Assembly (NCBI GenBank): GCA_037974335.1
Contig: CM075760.1
Location: 70,057,627-70,121,626 of the forward strand
Direction: 5' to 3'
Length of the DNA: 64,000 nucleotides
Origin: Prionace glauca
Lineage: Eukaryota > Chordata > Chondrichthyes > Carcharhiniformes > Carcharhinidae
This document shows positions 1 through 10,222 of this stretch, one piece after another. A program made the translations under genes and the position numbers. Position 1 is the first letter of the stretch. Each line of letters opens with the position of its first letter. Below the pieces are notes generated by a model that was not told the DNA's origin, made no database searches, and was given only the letters and a program-made list of their open reading frames with translations.

Positions 1-1038
1 TTTTTCAGTTTTACTTCCATATCTTTGATTTTGAGTCAGATATTTTCATGTCTCGGACCCAACATTGTTGAACCAGTGCTCCCAGCGGAGATAGACACTG
101 GGTCAGGGATAGAGTAGAGCACATTCATTACAGGATTCTGCAAAATATCTTCACTGACTTTCCTCCCGCTGAGGGGGAAAATAATCCGACATTTTTAACA
201 TGTCTGACACACAAACACAACATTTAGATCTCTGTGTCCCTGTTTCTCTCATTGACCACCTCTTTAAGCTGCTGCACCGCACCCATTGGGAACTGAAGTG
301 AGGGTCACACACAAAAAACATGGAGAAATATTCCCCCCCATCGGATTGAGGGAGAGTGAAATTGTTAACATCCTGGATTCCCACTAACCCAGCAAAGAGA
401 GGGGAGGAGCAGTAGTTAATCCATGTCCCAAAACTTCCTCAATGAAAAGAGGAGGAATGTCATTATTTAATCCACTCACCTCCACCTCCTCAGTGGTTAG
501 AACCATCAGGGACATTGTATCACCGGGTAGGGAGAGGGAAACTCTGAGCTCACTCTCCTCCCTCTTCTGTGTTTGGAAGGGAACATTTCTCTACTATAAG
601 GACCCAGTTGCTAACAGTACAAATTAGTTTCCGGTTTACTTGCTACAGATTTTGAAGTATCATCATCTTAATCATTGAAATATATATATAAACTAATGCA
701 ACATAATTTAAAATGTCTCAACACTCTTGTTCCTGTTAATCATCTGCTGGCATTGATTTCCCAGAATACAAATTTAAACAAGTCATAGATTCCTCCCCGG
801 GTTTTAACTGTTCTGTCCCTGAGCTCTCTGAGATACATCAATGAATTATTTCATTCTCTCTCCTGATGTCACCGTGCCCCTCACATAAAATACATTTCTC
901 CAGCAAAACATTGAAAATATGTTCCATTATCCGGGTTGTCTGGATCATATTCACTTCACTATGGTCGGTGAAACTTGGAGCAACAGTTAAAAAAATACAC
1001 ACACTGATAATGCTGCCCAAAACTGTCACAATTATACA
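1..1038. other. Intronic/intergenic sequence with no recognisable gene
   Basis: No exon, RNA gene or known repeat is recognisable. I looked for immunoglobulin constant-domain signatures (paired Cys, central Trp) that would mark a CH4 exon for the membrane exons at 3285-3555 and found none, so the rest of the heavy-chain gene probably lies upstream of the window. By position this is intron between the last constant domain and TM1. Confidence 0.5.
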
Positions 1039-1910
1039 TACATACACAGGCGTACACACCCACACTCACACACACACTCACACACACACACGCACACTCT
1101 CACACACACATACACACACTCACACACACATACACACACTACACACACTACACACACACACAAACACATACATACACACACTACACACTCACACACACAT
1201 ACACACACTCACACACACATACACACACACATTCACACATACAGACACACTACACACTCACACACATACACACACACACGCACACACAGAAACGTGGACA
1301 CAATTGCACAAATACACATACTCATACATATGCACACGAATACAGAATGTTAATAGAACACACAAACGCATACACATAGTCCCACACACAGAAATATAGA
1401 CAGGCACATTCAAATACAGACACAGAATCTCACAAATACACAATACGCACAAATACATACACAACAAAAACACAGATACATTCATAAATACAAATGCACA
1501 TACACGGATCAGAAGAACACACAATATACGCACAAACGAACTCAAACAAGCACGCTCCCTCGAATACACTAATGGACTATACATATACAAACAAAAATGC
1601 GTGCATACACAAATACTCTCTCTTTCTCTCTCGCTCTCTCTCTGTCCCACACGCACCATGCACACACACACACACACACACGCACACACATATACACGCA
1701 CACATGCATGCACAAGGGGGCATACACCCACACCTGCACACACAGGCACGGACTTGTACAAGAAGGCACAAAACAAAACATGCACACAAATTATCAGATA
1801 TGTACAAACGCCCGCAGAAACACACACAAACACACAACTACACACTTACCTAAACATACGGACTAGGTACACGGACACAAACACGTACATGCATATACAC
1901 AATACGGACA
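1039..1910. repeat. CA-rich simple-repeat tract in the IgM intron
   Basis: Long runs of CA are mixed with TACACA, ACTCACACA and CT blocks. The purest parts are near 1050-1290 and 1655-1700, and decayed CA-type sequence fills 1390-1910. Open frames here on either strand encode only low-complexity His/Thr or Cys/Val runs and are composition artefacts. Confidence 0.9.
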
Positions 1911-2546
1911 GATAACATTTATGCAGGTCCAAAACATACACAAATAGATGCACACACTCAAACAAATGCATGTTCTCACACGTTCACGCTGAAATGAATA
2001 CAGATATAGAGACCCACAATGTTATACACATTATCACTTATATAGGGAAATAGATATAACAATATTAACACACTGCTTATAGAGGAACAGAGAGCAAAAT
2101 ATTTTCACACAAACATGTGGATGCAAACATTCACACGCTCCTTCAGAACAGAACACCACAATACTACACATGGAAACACAGCCATACACTGACACATTGT
2201 TATAAATAACTACCAACACGAATTTACATGCACTAATATGTCAACAGATACACACACAAACGCACGGAGGAACAGACACACACAGAAAGGGAAGGAAACA
2301 TTATTCGAGTGACACAAATTAACACATTGAAACAGGCAGAAACACGTGCACACGTTAAGAGTGGCATTAATAAATATACAGAGACTTCACACAATAATAG
2401 TCATATATCCACAATATCTGAAGAATAAATTATACACACAGACACACAGCTACACAAATCAACAAACACAGGCAAATGAACATGTTCATTATCCCTCATA
2501 CACACAGATTAACTCAGGACCAAAAATTAATGCAGCTCAGGAAGTG

Positions 2547-2548
<2 letters not shown>
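1911..2548. other. Decayed CA-rich intronic sequence
   Basis: This sequence is AT-rich with scattered ACACA words and looks like an older, mutated part of the flanking simple repeat. No gene is seen. Confidence 0.5.
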
Positions 2549-2587
<39 letters not shown>

Positions 2588-2716
2588 TCACAGACACACA
2601 CACACACACAGACTTACAGACACACACACACACACGCACTGACGCACACACACACACACACACACAGACTCACAGACACACACACACACAGACGCGCACA
2701 CACACACACACACATA
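2549..2716. repeat. (CA)n microsatellite with GACTTACAGACA interruptions
   Basis: A nearly pure CA run is interrupted by short ACAGACTCACAGACAC-type units. It lies in the intron about 570 bp before the IgM TM1 exon. Confidence 0.95.
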
Positions 2717-3284
2717 CAATCTTTAATACAAACGGCAGGTGAATGATGAAAGTAAAATTTAAATGTGAATTTGAATGGACATACACACCGATGACTATCC
2801 CAATTCTCAAAACACCGCCAAACACGTTGAGAAACTGAGTTAAGCTCATGATTTACTAAACATTTCCACTGTAAATAAGCAAAGATTGGAAATTACATCC
2901 CAGATCTTAAACAGCAGAATTCACAGTTTACAGATCAGTCACCATCTGTGGAAACAATCATTGACAGGGGAATGTTTCTCCAGATCAGTCAGAACATTCT
3001 TCAATAAGGGTTAGTGGCAAATAGTTCAAAATGAACTGATTCTCAAGAAAACACCTTCAGTGCTTTCTGACATGGACTCTCCAAGGAATAACAATAAGGA
3101 TCAGGTGTGAAAATAGTTATGGAGATCTGTTACTGAGTGTCCTGAATTTAACAGGAGATATACATTGAAAATTAGACATGAGAATGAATGAACAGTTTAT
3201 AAAGGAGAACAGGGAAAAGAAAACAATGAGATTCCCTGGATAAATAAAGTAATCTAATTCCATTTCCTGGCCTCTGTCCCCTAG
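2717..3284 (+). other. Intron 5' of TM1, ending in a 3' splice site
   Basis: Unique AT-rich sequence ends in a pyrimidine-rich stretch (CCTCTGTCCCCTAG) with the AG at 3283-3284. This is a good acceptor for the TM1 exon. Nothing else is recognised. Confidence 0.6.
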
Positions 3285-3412
3285 ACCCCATCGACCGCAC
3301 CTGGATTGAAGACAGTGAGGATGATAACAGCAACATCTGGACAACCGCTTCCACATTCATCGTCCTGTTCTTCCTGAGCATTTTCTACAGCACTGCCGTC
3401 ACTCTGGTGAAG
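3285..3412 (+). CDS. IGHM: Immunoglobulin mu heavy chain, transmembrane exon TM1
   Basis: This exon encodes the membrane anchor of surface IgM, which in B cells pairs with Ig-alpha/Ig-beta signalling chains. Seen: a 128-nt exon between an AG acceptor (3283-3284) and a GTGAGA donor (3413). It is read from a split first codon (phase 1, usual for Ig exons) into 42 residues. An acidic linker ([11 protein letters not shown]) is followed by a helix beginning [14 protein letters not shown] and ending [10 protein letters not shown]. The WTTASTF...FYST..TL.K pattern with polar Thr/Ser in the helix is the conserved IgM transmembrane signature, known from fish to mammals. The exon looks intact. Constant-domain exons are not in the window. 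Shark IgW is the alternative isotype, but the match is to the mu-type membrane segment. Confidence 0.88.
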
Positions 3413-3546
3413 GTGAGATGATTCAATTCACTCACATTTCAAACTGGCAGAATGGATTTGAAAAATCTCTCATTGTTTCACTGATTAAAAACATTAATGT
3501 CCCGCATCAGAAACATCTGCTTCAATATTGCCTCTTTATTTTACAG

Positions 3547-3555
3547 ATCAAATGA
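3547..3555 (+). CDS. IGHM: IgM heavy chain, TM2 exon (last two codons and stop)
   Basis: After the TM1 donor comes a 134-bp intron with a clear acceptor (CTTTATTTTACAG, AG at 3545-3546). The next exon reads ATC AAA TGA, so the protein ends ...LVK-IK. In mammals the second mu membrane exon likewise encodes only a Val-Lys pair before the stop, giving the short KVK cytoplasmic tail; here it is K-I-K. The rest of the exon, to about 4035, is 3' UTR. Confidence 0.85.
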   Translation: MK

Positions 3556-4003
3556 TGGGTTGAATTTTGGACGCTGCAGATTTCCGTCAGCTGATTATAA
3601 AGATCTGTGTATGGCTCCAATACAATATCTGCTCTCGGTGAATCTATCAGTAAATGTCTCTCAGTTTATCATTCTGGATCTGTAACTGAGGCAACAATAG
3701 ACATTATTTCAGTTTTCAGTGTGAAAAGTACGGTTTTTTTTGTTATAATGTTGTTGTGGTTAATAGTTTCCCCCCTAGTGTAAACTTAATGTATAAATAA
3801 TTTCTCATTCCTTATTCACGTTTGTTAATTCCTCTTTCTATTAAGGATCTGTATTCTCTTTCTGGTTAATGTAACAGATGTACAAATATTGACGGATTCT
3901 CTGTACATGTCTCCTGTTCTCAATGTGACCCTCGATCGCTATGTTCACTTTCCTAACTTTAAAAAAAAAACAATTTCGCTGTAAAATATTCTCTGAATTT
4001 TTA

Positions 4004-4020
4004 AATAAATTTTGAATAAA
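4004..4020 (+). terminator. Two AATAAA polyadenylation signals of the membrane IgM transcript
   Basis: AATAAA occurs at 4004-4009 and again at 4015-4020, about 450 nt after the TM2 stop, in an AT-rich 3' UTR. The distance and lack of other candidates fit the membrane-form poly(A) site. Cleavage would lie near 4030-4045. Confidence 0.65.
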
Positions 4021-4310
4021 AATTTAACCATCCCTGTCTTGGCTTAATTCCGTTCTCCTAAACCCATCAACTCCGCTCCATTTCCCTATGATCCGGTTTC
4101 CCCCCCTTTCCCAGATAGGCATGTTCCCCCCAGTCATGGGTGGGATGTGGTTGAACTCAGGACCCTTTAGAGACAGAGTCACTGCGCCACCCAGTGACCC
4201 ACCCGTGTAAAGACACTTTCATCTCTGCCTTTTTCTGATCAAATCCAGAGACAGAATGAGTGAAGAATGAAGAGAACCTCGGTGAATTCACTCATAAACT
4301 GGTCTGTCAT
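4021..4310. other. Spacer, no feature recognised
   Basis: No coding, RNA or known repeat signal is seen. The bases near 4150-4200 (gaactcaggaccc... gccacccagtgaccc) resemble part of a SINE head but are too decayed to call. Confidence 0.3.
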
Positions 4311-4742
4311 GGAGTTTAGAAGGATGAGGGGGGATGTTATAGAGACGTATAAGATAATGAAAGGGATGGATAGGGTAGAGGGAGAGAGATTCTTCCCGCT
4401 TAGAAAGGACAGCAGTACGAGGGGGCACAGCCTCAAGATAAGGGAGGGAGAGGTGCAGTTTAGATCAGAGTTGAGGAGGAACTTCTTCACTCAAAGGGTG
4501 GTGAATCTCTGGAATTCTCTGCCCGTTGAAGTGGTGGAAGCTGCCTCGCTAAACATATTTAAGAGGCGGGTAGATAGGTTTTTGACAGACAGGGGAATTA
4601 AGGGTTATGGGGAGAAAGTGGGAAAGTGGAACAGATCCACTTCAGGTCAGCCATGATTTTATTGAATGGCGGGGCAGGCTCGAAGGGCTAGATGGCCTAC
4701 TCCTGCTCCTATCTCTCATGTTTCTTTCCTATGGTCTTATGG
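4311..4742 (+). mobile_element. CR1 LINE 3' fragment, family B (older copy)
   Basis: The reading frame carries the C-terminal end of a CR1 reverse-transcriptase ORF (FRRMRGDVIETYKIMKGMDR..., then [20 protein letters not shown]). It is followed by the 3' UTR (gaatggcggggcaggctcg, gatggcctactcctgctcc) and a decayed TTCTTATG-type end. The family is the one embedded in the satellite at 30842, but this copy is more diverged, so it inserted earlier. Confidence 0.85.
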
Positions 4743-5009
4743 AGGACCAGCAGCATTTAAACTGCCCTTAACCTTGTCTGATTCCCCTTAGTCCGCCAAA
4801 AATGAGAAATGAATTTGCTCCGAATCTTCACTCCAGGGCATGAAGAAAGATTGTGTTTCATGTGTTCAAGCAGGCACTAACTGACCGAACGTAAGGCAGA
4901 ATGTAAAATCAGTGGACTGAATGCAGGAGGAAAACACGAGAATAGTTCCAGAGATCAGAAACTTCAGTGACGAATATATTTTGGAGAGTTTGGGACTAAT
5001 TTTCTTAAC
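4743..5009. other. Spacer, no feature recognised
   Basis: No gene or repeat is recognised in this stretch. Confidence 0.3.
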
Positions 5010-5300
5010 AGAAAGTTGCTGATGTGACTTTAATGAGGCATTCAAAATCCTGAAGGGTCTTGACAGAGTAGATAGAGAGAAACTTTCAATGGCAGAAGGA
5101 TTTTGACACAGAGGGAGCGGGTTGAAGTAAATTGGTGAAGGAAACATGGAGACATCAGGAAAAAACATTTTCAGACAGTGAGTGACCCAGACCTGGAATG
5201 TGCTGTTTGAGAGTGTGCTGCAGGCAGAGCCAATTAATGGGTTCAAAATGGGATTGGATAATTGTCTGAAAATGAACAAAATGCTAGACTGTGGGGTACA
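5010..5300 (+). mobile_element. Decayed CR1 LINE C-terminal ORF fragment
   Basis: The + strand frame reads FNEAFKILKGLDRVDREKLS, then after stops a QTWNVLF / FKMGLDNCLK pattern. This corresponds to the ETYKMIRGLDRVD ... DWNALPAA ... FKRSVDRF segments of better CR1 copies. Internal stops and divergence show an old dead copy of a different subfamily. Confidence 0.6.
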
Positions 5301-5464
5301 GAATGTTATTGGATGAATTGGTCCTTTAGAGAGCCAACACACACATGACGCTTCAAAACAGCCTTCTTCTCTGCTGTAAGTACTCTATCAATGTTGAAAG
5401 GGCATCGTGGTAATATCTCTGCGAGAGCAATTCCAAGGTAGGCAAATTTCTCAAGATATATTTT

Positions 5465-5775
5465 GATCCTGATAAATGTGAGGTGATGCATTTTGGAAGG
5501 AATAGTGTAGAGAGGAGTTACATGATAAAGGGAAGACCAGTTAAGAGTGTAGAAATGCAAAGGGACCCAGGAGTGCAAGTGTTCTTGTCTCTGAAGGTGG
5601 CAACACAGGTGGAGAAAGTTGCGAAGAAAGCTTACAGAATGCTAGCCTTTATAGGAAGGGGTATATAGTATAAGAGCTGGCGTCTAATGCTGCAGTTGTA
5701 CAGAACGTTGGTTAGACCGCATTTGGAGAACTGCGTCCAGTTCTGGTCACCTTACTACTGGAAGGACATGGAGAC
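5465..5775 (+). mobile_element. CR1 LINE internal ORF2 fragment
   Basis: The frame gives CEVMHFGRNSVERSYMIKGRPVKSVEMQ, then a KVAKKAYRMLAFIGRG segment and LVRPHLENCVQFWSPY. These are the connection/thumb region of CR1 ORF2. A TAG codon interrupts the frame after FIGRGI. There is no 3' UTR, so both ends are truncated. Confidence 0.75.
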
Positions 5776-5929
5776 CCTGCTGCTGTGACAATGCACCCTC
5801 TTGTTTAAACACTCTGCAATGCTGAGACTGGGGACAGGAGTGAACAACAGGGAGCAGCATTGCAGCTTCTCTCCCCCCATTGAAACTGGGATTGTTGCTC
5901 CATCTGCTGCACCTCCCTACCACATCCAC

Positions 5930-6500
5930 TGGGGGGCAATCTGGACAATGGGCTGCAGGCAGACCTCACTGCGCCTGCGCCACATTCACACCACCGCCGG
6001 CGGCCATCTTGCGTTGCCAGGGGAGACGGCGTCCCGCGCGCTGCACTCTGGGGGAATTCCCCTCCTGCACATGCGCCCAGGCAGTTACATTTGAATCTTT
6101 TAATATTTTAAATTCTGATGATTATTATTCACATCCTCACCCGTCAGATTTTCGGTTCCTTCTCCATTCGGGAAAATCGGTTCTGTTTTTTATTCCGTCT
6201 GGTTTTCAATCACCCCCGCGCGGTGCGCTCTGGGAAAATACTACAGCACATGCGCGGTTCCGCCACCTGCCTCTTTATAAAAATATGTATTTTATTTAAT
6301 TTTAATTCCGCTCCGGGCGGGATTTCCGGGTGGGAATTTCTCTCACTTTCTACATTTCTGAAACGCCGCTTTTCCCTCGACGGGGGGAGGGGCTGAAGGT
6401 GACGTCACTGCAATATGGCGGCTGTCCCCGCCTCTCTACAGGCCCCGGATGTTCCGCCAACGAGCAGCGGCCGGGCCGGAGTGGGCAAGAGGTGACACTG
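5930..6500. promoter_or_regulatory. GC-rich promoter-like block (CRE, YY1, NRF1-like sites), no identified gene
   Basis: This stretch is richer in CpG than its surroundings. It holds NRF1-like words (gcgcctgcgcc near 5970, acatgcgcccagg near 6068, acatgcgcggttcc near 6249), a GCCATCTTG YY1 word near 6003, a perfect CRE (TGACGTCA, 6400-6407) and a second YY1 core (ATATGGCGGC, 6414-6423). The CRE plus YY1 pairing 6 bp apart is typical of housekeeping or zinc-finger promoters. No protein exon is recognised on either side. The orientation is probably +, judging from the downstream splice and poly(A) signals, but this is uncertain. Confidence 0.5.
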
Positions 6501-7064
6501 GGTGGTGTAGTGCCTGGGAGTGTTACAGCGACCCCTGGTGGCCAGGAAGGGAAATAGCAGCAGCGCAGTCTCTGCCCAAAGGCTTCCCCAGTTCAGCTGC
6601 TCAGAGACACTGGGAACCTCTTCAACTGGAAACTTCAGCTTCTCACATTCACCCCCTGTGTTCAGTCATTGTTTAATAGACAACCTCTGTAGGGAAATCA
6701 GAAACAACTTGTTCACATTAAAGGGGATGGGAATCTGAACCATTCTGCTCAGAAACCTCTGCTCGCCTTGAAATTTCAATGGAAATGTTCAAGATGAGAA
6801 TTTATAGATGGAACTCATGTTGTATGTGGAAGGCTCATGATGCCACAATAAGATCAGTACAGACATCTCACAGGGTTGTGTGAGTGGAGGAGATGTCAGA
6901 GATGCGCGTTCATAAGAGAAAGAGAATAACCAACAGAAACAATTGAAGCAACATTTAACCTCTTTGTTTATTATGTTTTAGGGACCGCCTGTTGCTCAAG
7001 AACCAACACCAAAACCTTTCCTGCTAAATAAATGTGAAATCTGTTGATGTTTATAACTGGCAGG
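6501..7064 (+). other. Possible noncoding transcript: weak donor, acceptor and poly(A) signal
   Basis: Downstream of the promoter-like block there is a possible 5' splice site (AAGAG|GTGACA at 6491/6492). There is also a decent acceptor (TTTATTATGTTTTAG, AG at 6980-6981) and an AATAAA at 7027-7032 followed by GT-rich sequence. Together these could form a short two-exon noncoding RNA. No conserved protein is encoded. Each signal is common by chance, so this is only a suggestion. Confidence 0.2.
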
Positions 7065-7134
7065 GAAAATCGTGATGTGGGTATGCCGGCGTTGGACTGG
7101 CGTAAACACAGTAAAAAGTCAGTGAAAATCGTGA
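7065..7134 (+). mobile_element. 48-bp truncated short-repeat insertion with perfect 11-bp target-site duplication
   Basis: An 11-bp direct repeat (GAAAATCGTGA) at 7065-7075 and 7124-7134 brackets 48 bp (7076-7123) containing tatgccggcgttggactgg. The inserted word also occurs, inverted, at the end of the insertion at 20386-20517. So this is one end of a dispersed non-autonomous element inserted by a TSD-forming mechanism. Confidence 0.7.
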
Positions 7135-7279
7135 CAGGAATGAGGGTTCAACATTTTCATTCCAACTCCGGTGGTCTTTTCCTGCATCAGGGTAACTTGT
7201 ATAATGTAGACCAAAAGCTTCAAAATGGGAATATTTTATCTATCCAGGACTGACACAATGTTAATAAAGGCCGTTAAAA

Positions 7280-7662
7280 TGAATATTACAGACAGAGAGA
7301 TTAATGCAGTTGCTTTACTAATTGTTCCCTGTCTGGAGAAACAGGGAAATAAATTTTCCCCAAATCTCTCCTCAAACCTGCTGCACTTTCTTGTGATTAG
7401 AGTGATGCAGCACCACCATCTGCTGGTGTCCCACAGTAACTGCAGGCGCTGGTATTTGTGAGTCTGGGAACCACTGAAATGTGAATATTGAAAGATATTA
7501 TCCGTGATTGGAGTTTCCAGAAGGAGTTCCCCCTCCCCCCCTTTTTATAACCTGACACCGCACATAAATCGTGTTCTTCATTCCCCACAGGGGATATTGT
7601 CCGGAGATTGAAGTTGGGATTATTTCAGACTGCAAATTGTACATTCGATGCAGTTGTCAGAT
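7280..7662 (+). repeat. Left arm of a 0.38-kb inverted repeat
   Basis: The sequence is found again inverted at 8363-8740 with about 90% or more identity by eye and small indels. Matching blocks include the start (TGAATATTAC), the middle (gcaccaccatctgctggtgt) and the end (acattcgatgcagttgtcag). Both arms keep a similar ~60-codon open frame starting MNITDREINAV, but I recognise no protein family and the frame is probably incidental. Confidence 0.85.
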
Positions 7663-7773
7663 GTTAATCACATTCAGAATCTTAGTGGGTAAACTTTTCT
7701 GCCCTCTGTACTTCGTTTGTCAGAAATTTTCAAGGTTTTGTCTTACAAGGGCACAAGGGCAGAGACATTTACA

Positions 7774-7777
<4 letters not shown>

Positions 7778-7811
<34 letters not shown>

Positions 7812-8185
7812 ACACACACATACACAGACGTACAGAGGCACACACACACATACTGACAAACACACACACAGAGACTTACAGGAGAGCGCACACACACACA
7901 CATACACAGACTTACAGGGGCACACACACACACACACATACACAGACTTACAGGGGCACACACACACACACACATACACAGACTTACAGGGGCACACACA
8001 CACACACACATACACAGACTTACAGGGTCATACGCACACACACTGACAAACACACGCACACACTGACAAACACACACACAAACAGACTTACAGGGGCACA
8101 CACACACACACACATACACAGACTTACAGGGGCACACACACACACACACACACAGAGACAAACACACACACACACACACATAGAT
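7778..8185 (+). repeat. CA microsatellite with an embedded minisatellite (ACAGACTTACAGGGGC units)
   Basis: (CA)n alternates with a roughly 35-bp unit, cagacttacaggggcac plus CA pairs, repeated about five times in near-identical form between 7905 and 8135. It sits in the loop of the inverted repeat 7280-7662 / 8363-8740. Open frames across it are low-complexity artefacts. Confidence 0.9.
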
Positions 8186-8227
8186 TTACAAGGGTGCGAA
8201 CATACACACAGATCCTGCGAACGGTTT

Positions 8228-8287
8228 GTCACAGTAACTTCATTGCAATGTTAATGTAATCCTACTTGTGACACTAAGAAATAAACG
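8228..8287 (+). mobile_element. SINE 3' tail fragment
   Basis: The piece cacagtaacttcattgcaat...cttgtgac...aataaac matches the tail of the SINE at 25248-25490 (read there on the minus strand: tgcagtgttaatgtaagcc, cttgtgactaataaac). Only the last ~60 bp is present. Confidence 0.7.
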
Positions 8288-8362
8288 TTAATATTTCCAT
8301 TATAATTATCTGAATTTCACGCAATGATATTTTCACGATTGAAAACACTATCATTTGAAGGG

Positions 8363-8740
8363 ATCTGATAACTGTATCGAATGTACAATTTGCAGTCTGA
8401 AATAATCCCAACTTCAATCTCCAGACAATATCCCCCTGTGGGGAGTGAAGAACACGGTTTATGTGCGGTGTCAGGTTATAGAAAAAGGGGAACTCCTTCT
8501 GGAAACTCCAATCACGGATAATATCTTTCAATATTCACCTTCCAGCGGTTCCCAGACTCACAAACACCAGCGCCTGCAGTTACAGGGGGACGCCAGCAGA
8601 TGGTGGTGATGTATCACTCTAATCACAAGAAAGTGCAGCAGGTTTGAGGAGAGATTTGGGGGAAATTTATTTCCCTGTTTCTCCAGAAAGGGAACAATTA
8701 GTAAAGCAACTGCATTAATCTCCCTGTCAGTAATATTCAC
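8363..8740 (-). repeat. Right arm of the 0.38-kb inverted repeat
   Basis: Reverse complement of 7280-7662, separated from it by a 700-bp loop holding the CA minisatellite and a SINE tail. The arms differ by scattered substitutions and small indels. Confidence 0.85.
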
Positions 8741-9528
8741 AGGGAAATCTGGCCGGAGGATAGTGAATTTAATACCTCCCGCGAGTAAATATGTCGATTA
8801 CCAGCTAATTATTTTATAACCTTATCTTTTATTGATTGAAAGATTTGTCTACTTTCTCATCCAGATATTATTAAATAATTGTTCATTATAATTGGACACA
8901 TATCTCGTTTTCGCTGAATTTTCCATTTTTTTAACTCGCATCTTTTTCCTCAGCCCCTTCAGAATTCCAGCTGAACCCAGTCTCTATGTTCTGTTCTGTG
9001 CAGATTTAAATATAGTTTCTTGTTCTAATTTTTGACTACAGCACATTTCCATCCCTAACTCACTCTGATCTATAAAACACACACACTGCAGATTGCATGA
9101 AGGCCTCACAGTGACTTTCTGTGCACTGATCTGAGTGATTAGACCCAATCTCACTGTCCAGTGCTGACACTGGATTTTATTCAGTGGAATCACAGACTCT
9201 CCGATTTTCCGTTCCCAGCTGCAATCTGACTCTGGAAGTAACTCAATGGGAGTTTCGGGCGAGTATTCCATGAACATTTTTATCCCAGTACCTATCACAA
9301 TTTCCCATGCCCTCCCCCCTCCATCCCTCCATGCCCCCCAACGCCTCCCTCCCCTCGTCCCATCTCTCTCCCCGACCACTCCACCCCACCCCCCCCAACC
9401 TCCCTGTCCCCAGACTAACACCAGACACTAATCTCCATTCCATAGAGGACATTCATCAATGAGATGGCGTGTGGGGAGGGTGGGGAGGAGGGGGGTTGAG
9501 TGGGCGGGGGTGCAGTGAGGATTCAGAA
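8741..9528. other. Spacer, no gene recognised; C-rich tract at 9298-9420
   Basis: AT-rich sequence gives way to a pyrimidine-rich tract (ccctcccccctccatccctcc and similar) and then a G-rich tract near 9470-9515. Nothing matches a gene family I know. Confidence 0.35.
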
Positions 9529-9698
9529 CCGCTGGGATGATGCACTTTGGCCGGAATAATGTGGAGGGGAGTTATACGATAAAAGGTAGAACTATCCGGA
9601 GTATAGATACGCAGAGAGACCTGGGGGTGCAGGTACACAAGTCCCTGAAGGTGTCGGAGCAGGTGCAGAATGTGGTGAGGAAAGCGTATGGTATGTTA
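9529..9698 (+). mobile_element. CR1 LINE internal ORF2 fragment
   Basis: The frame reads MMHFGRNNVEGSYTIKGRT, then QRDLGVQVHKSLKVSEQVQ and RKAYGML, which is the same region as 5465-5775. It is cut off in mid-frame by the inverted family-B fragment that follows, so the latter inserted into or recombined with it. Confidence 0.8.
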
Positions 9699-10050
9699 GA
9701 ACATAAGAACATAAGAAATAGGAGCAGGAGTAGGCCATCTGGCCCTTCGAGCCTGCCCCGCCATTCAATAAGATCATGGCTGATCTGTCGTGACTCAGCT
9801 CCACCTTCCCGCCCTCTCCCCATAACCCTTAATCCCCTCTCTTATCAAAAACCCATCAACCCGTTTCTTAAAAATATTTAGCGAGGCAGCCTCCACCACT
9901 TCAACGGGCAGAGAATTCCAGAGATTCACCACCCTTTGAGTGAAGAAGTTCCTCCTCAACTCTGTTCTAAACCGCCCCCCCTTTATCTTGAGGCTGTGCC
10001 CCCTAGTCCTACTGTCCTTTCTGAGCGGGAAGAGTCTCTCCATCTCTATC
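9699..10050 (-). mobile_element. CR1 LINE 3' fragment, family B, minus strand
   Basis: Begins with the reversed TTCTTATG end (gaacataagaacataagaaa). It then runs back through the 3' UTR (ggagcaggagtaggccatct) into the ORF end (minus-strand protein ...[18 protein letters not shown]). It breaks at 10050 at the join to a zinc-finger gene piece. Little divergence from the satellite copies suggests it is young. Confidence 0.88.
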
Positions 10051-10222
10051 CCACACACCGGCAAGTCCACAGCAAGGAGAGACCGTTTTCCTGCCCCGAG
10101 TGCGGGAAGGGGTTTAAACAGTCCTCCCACCTCCTGGCCCACCAGCTGGTCCACAGCGGGGAGCGGCAGTATTCCTGCCCCGAGTGCGGGAAGGGGTTTA
10201 AACAGTCCTCCCACCTGGTGAC
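10051..10222 (+). pseudogene. Zinc-finger gene fragment (two C2H2 fingers) captured in a LINE mosaic
   Basis: Encodes [20 protein letters not shown], then [20 protein letters not shown] and [16 protein letters not shown]: the end of one finger, one whole finger and most of a second. It is nearly identical at DNA level to the 3' half of the plus-strand gene at 21081-23285 (around 22244-22600), but with a different finger order, so it derives from an allele or paralog of that gene. The start is lost against the reversed CR1 fragment. The end runs in frame into a CR1 C-terminus. Confidence 0.85.

Noticed and set aside
866-2742. Open frames of 60-195 codons rich in His-Thr or Cys-Val
   Set aside because: They are translations of CA/TG simple repeats. 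Several frames on both strands are open at once, with no domain or codon bias.
4150-4200. Possible SINE/tRNA-like head
   Set aside because: Only about 30 bp resemble a SINE head and no box A/box B pair or tail can be defined.
9110-9240. Short string resembling an Ig V-domain end (SADTGFYS-like) near 9150 with a TATA-like word at about 9070
   Set aside because: No leader, no conserved Cys pair or Trp, no recombination signal sequence; the match is too short to separate from chance.
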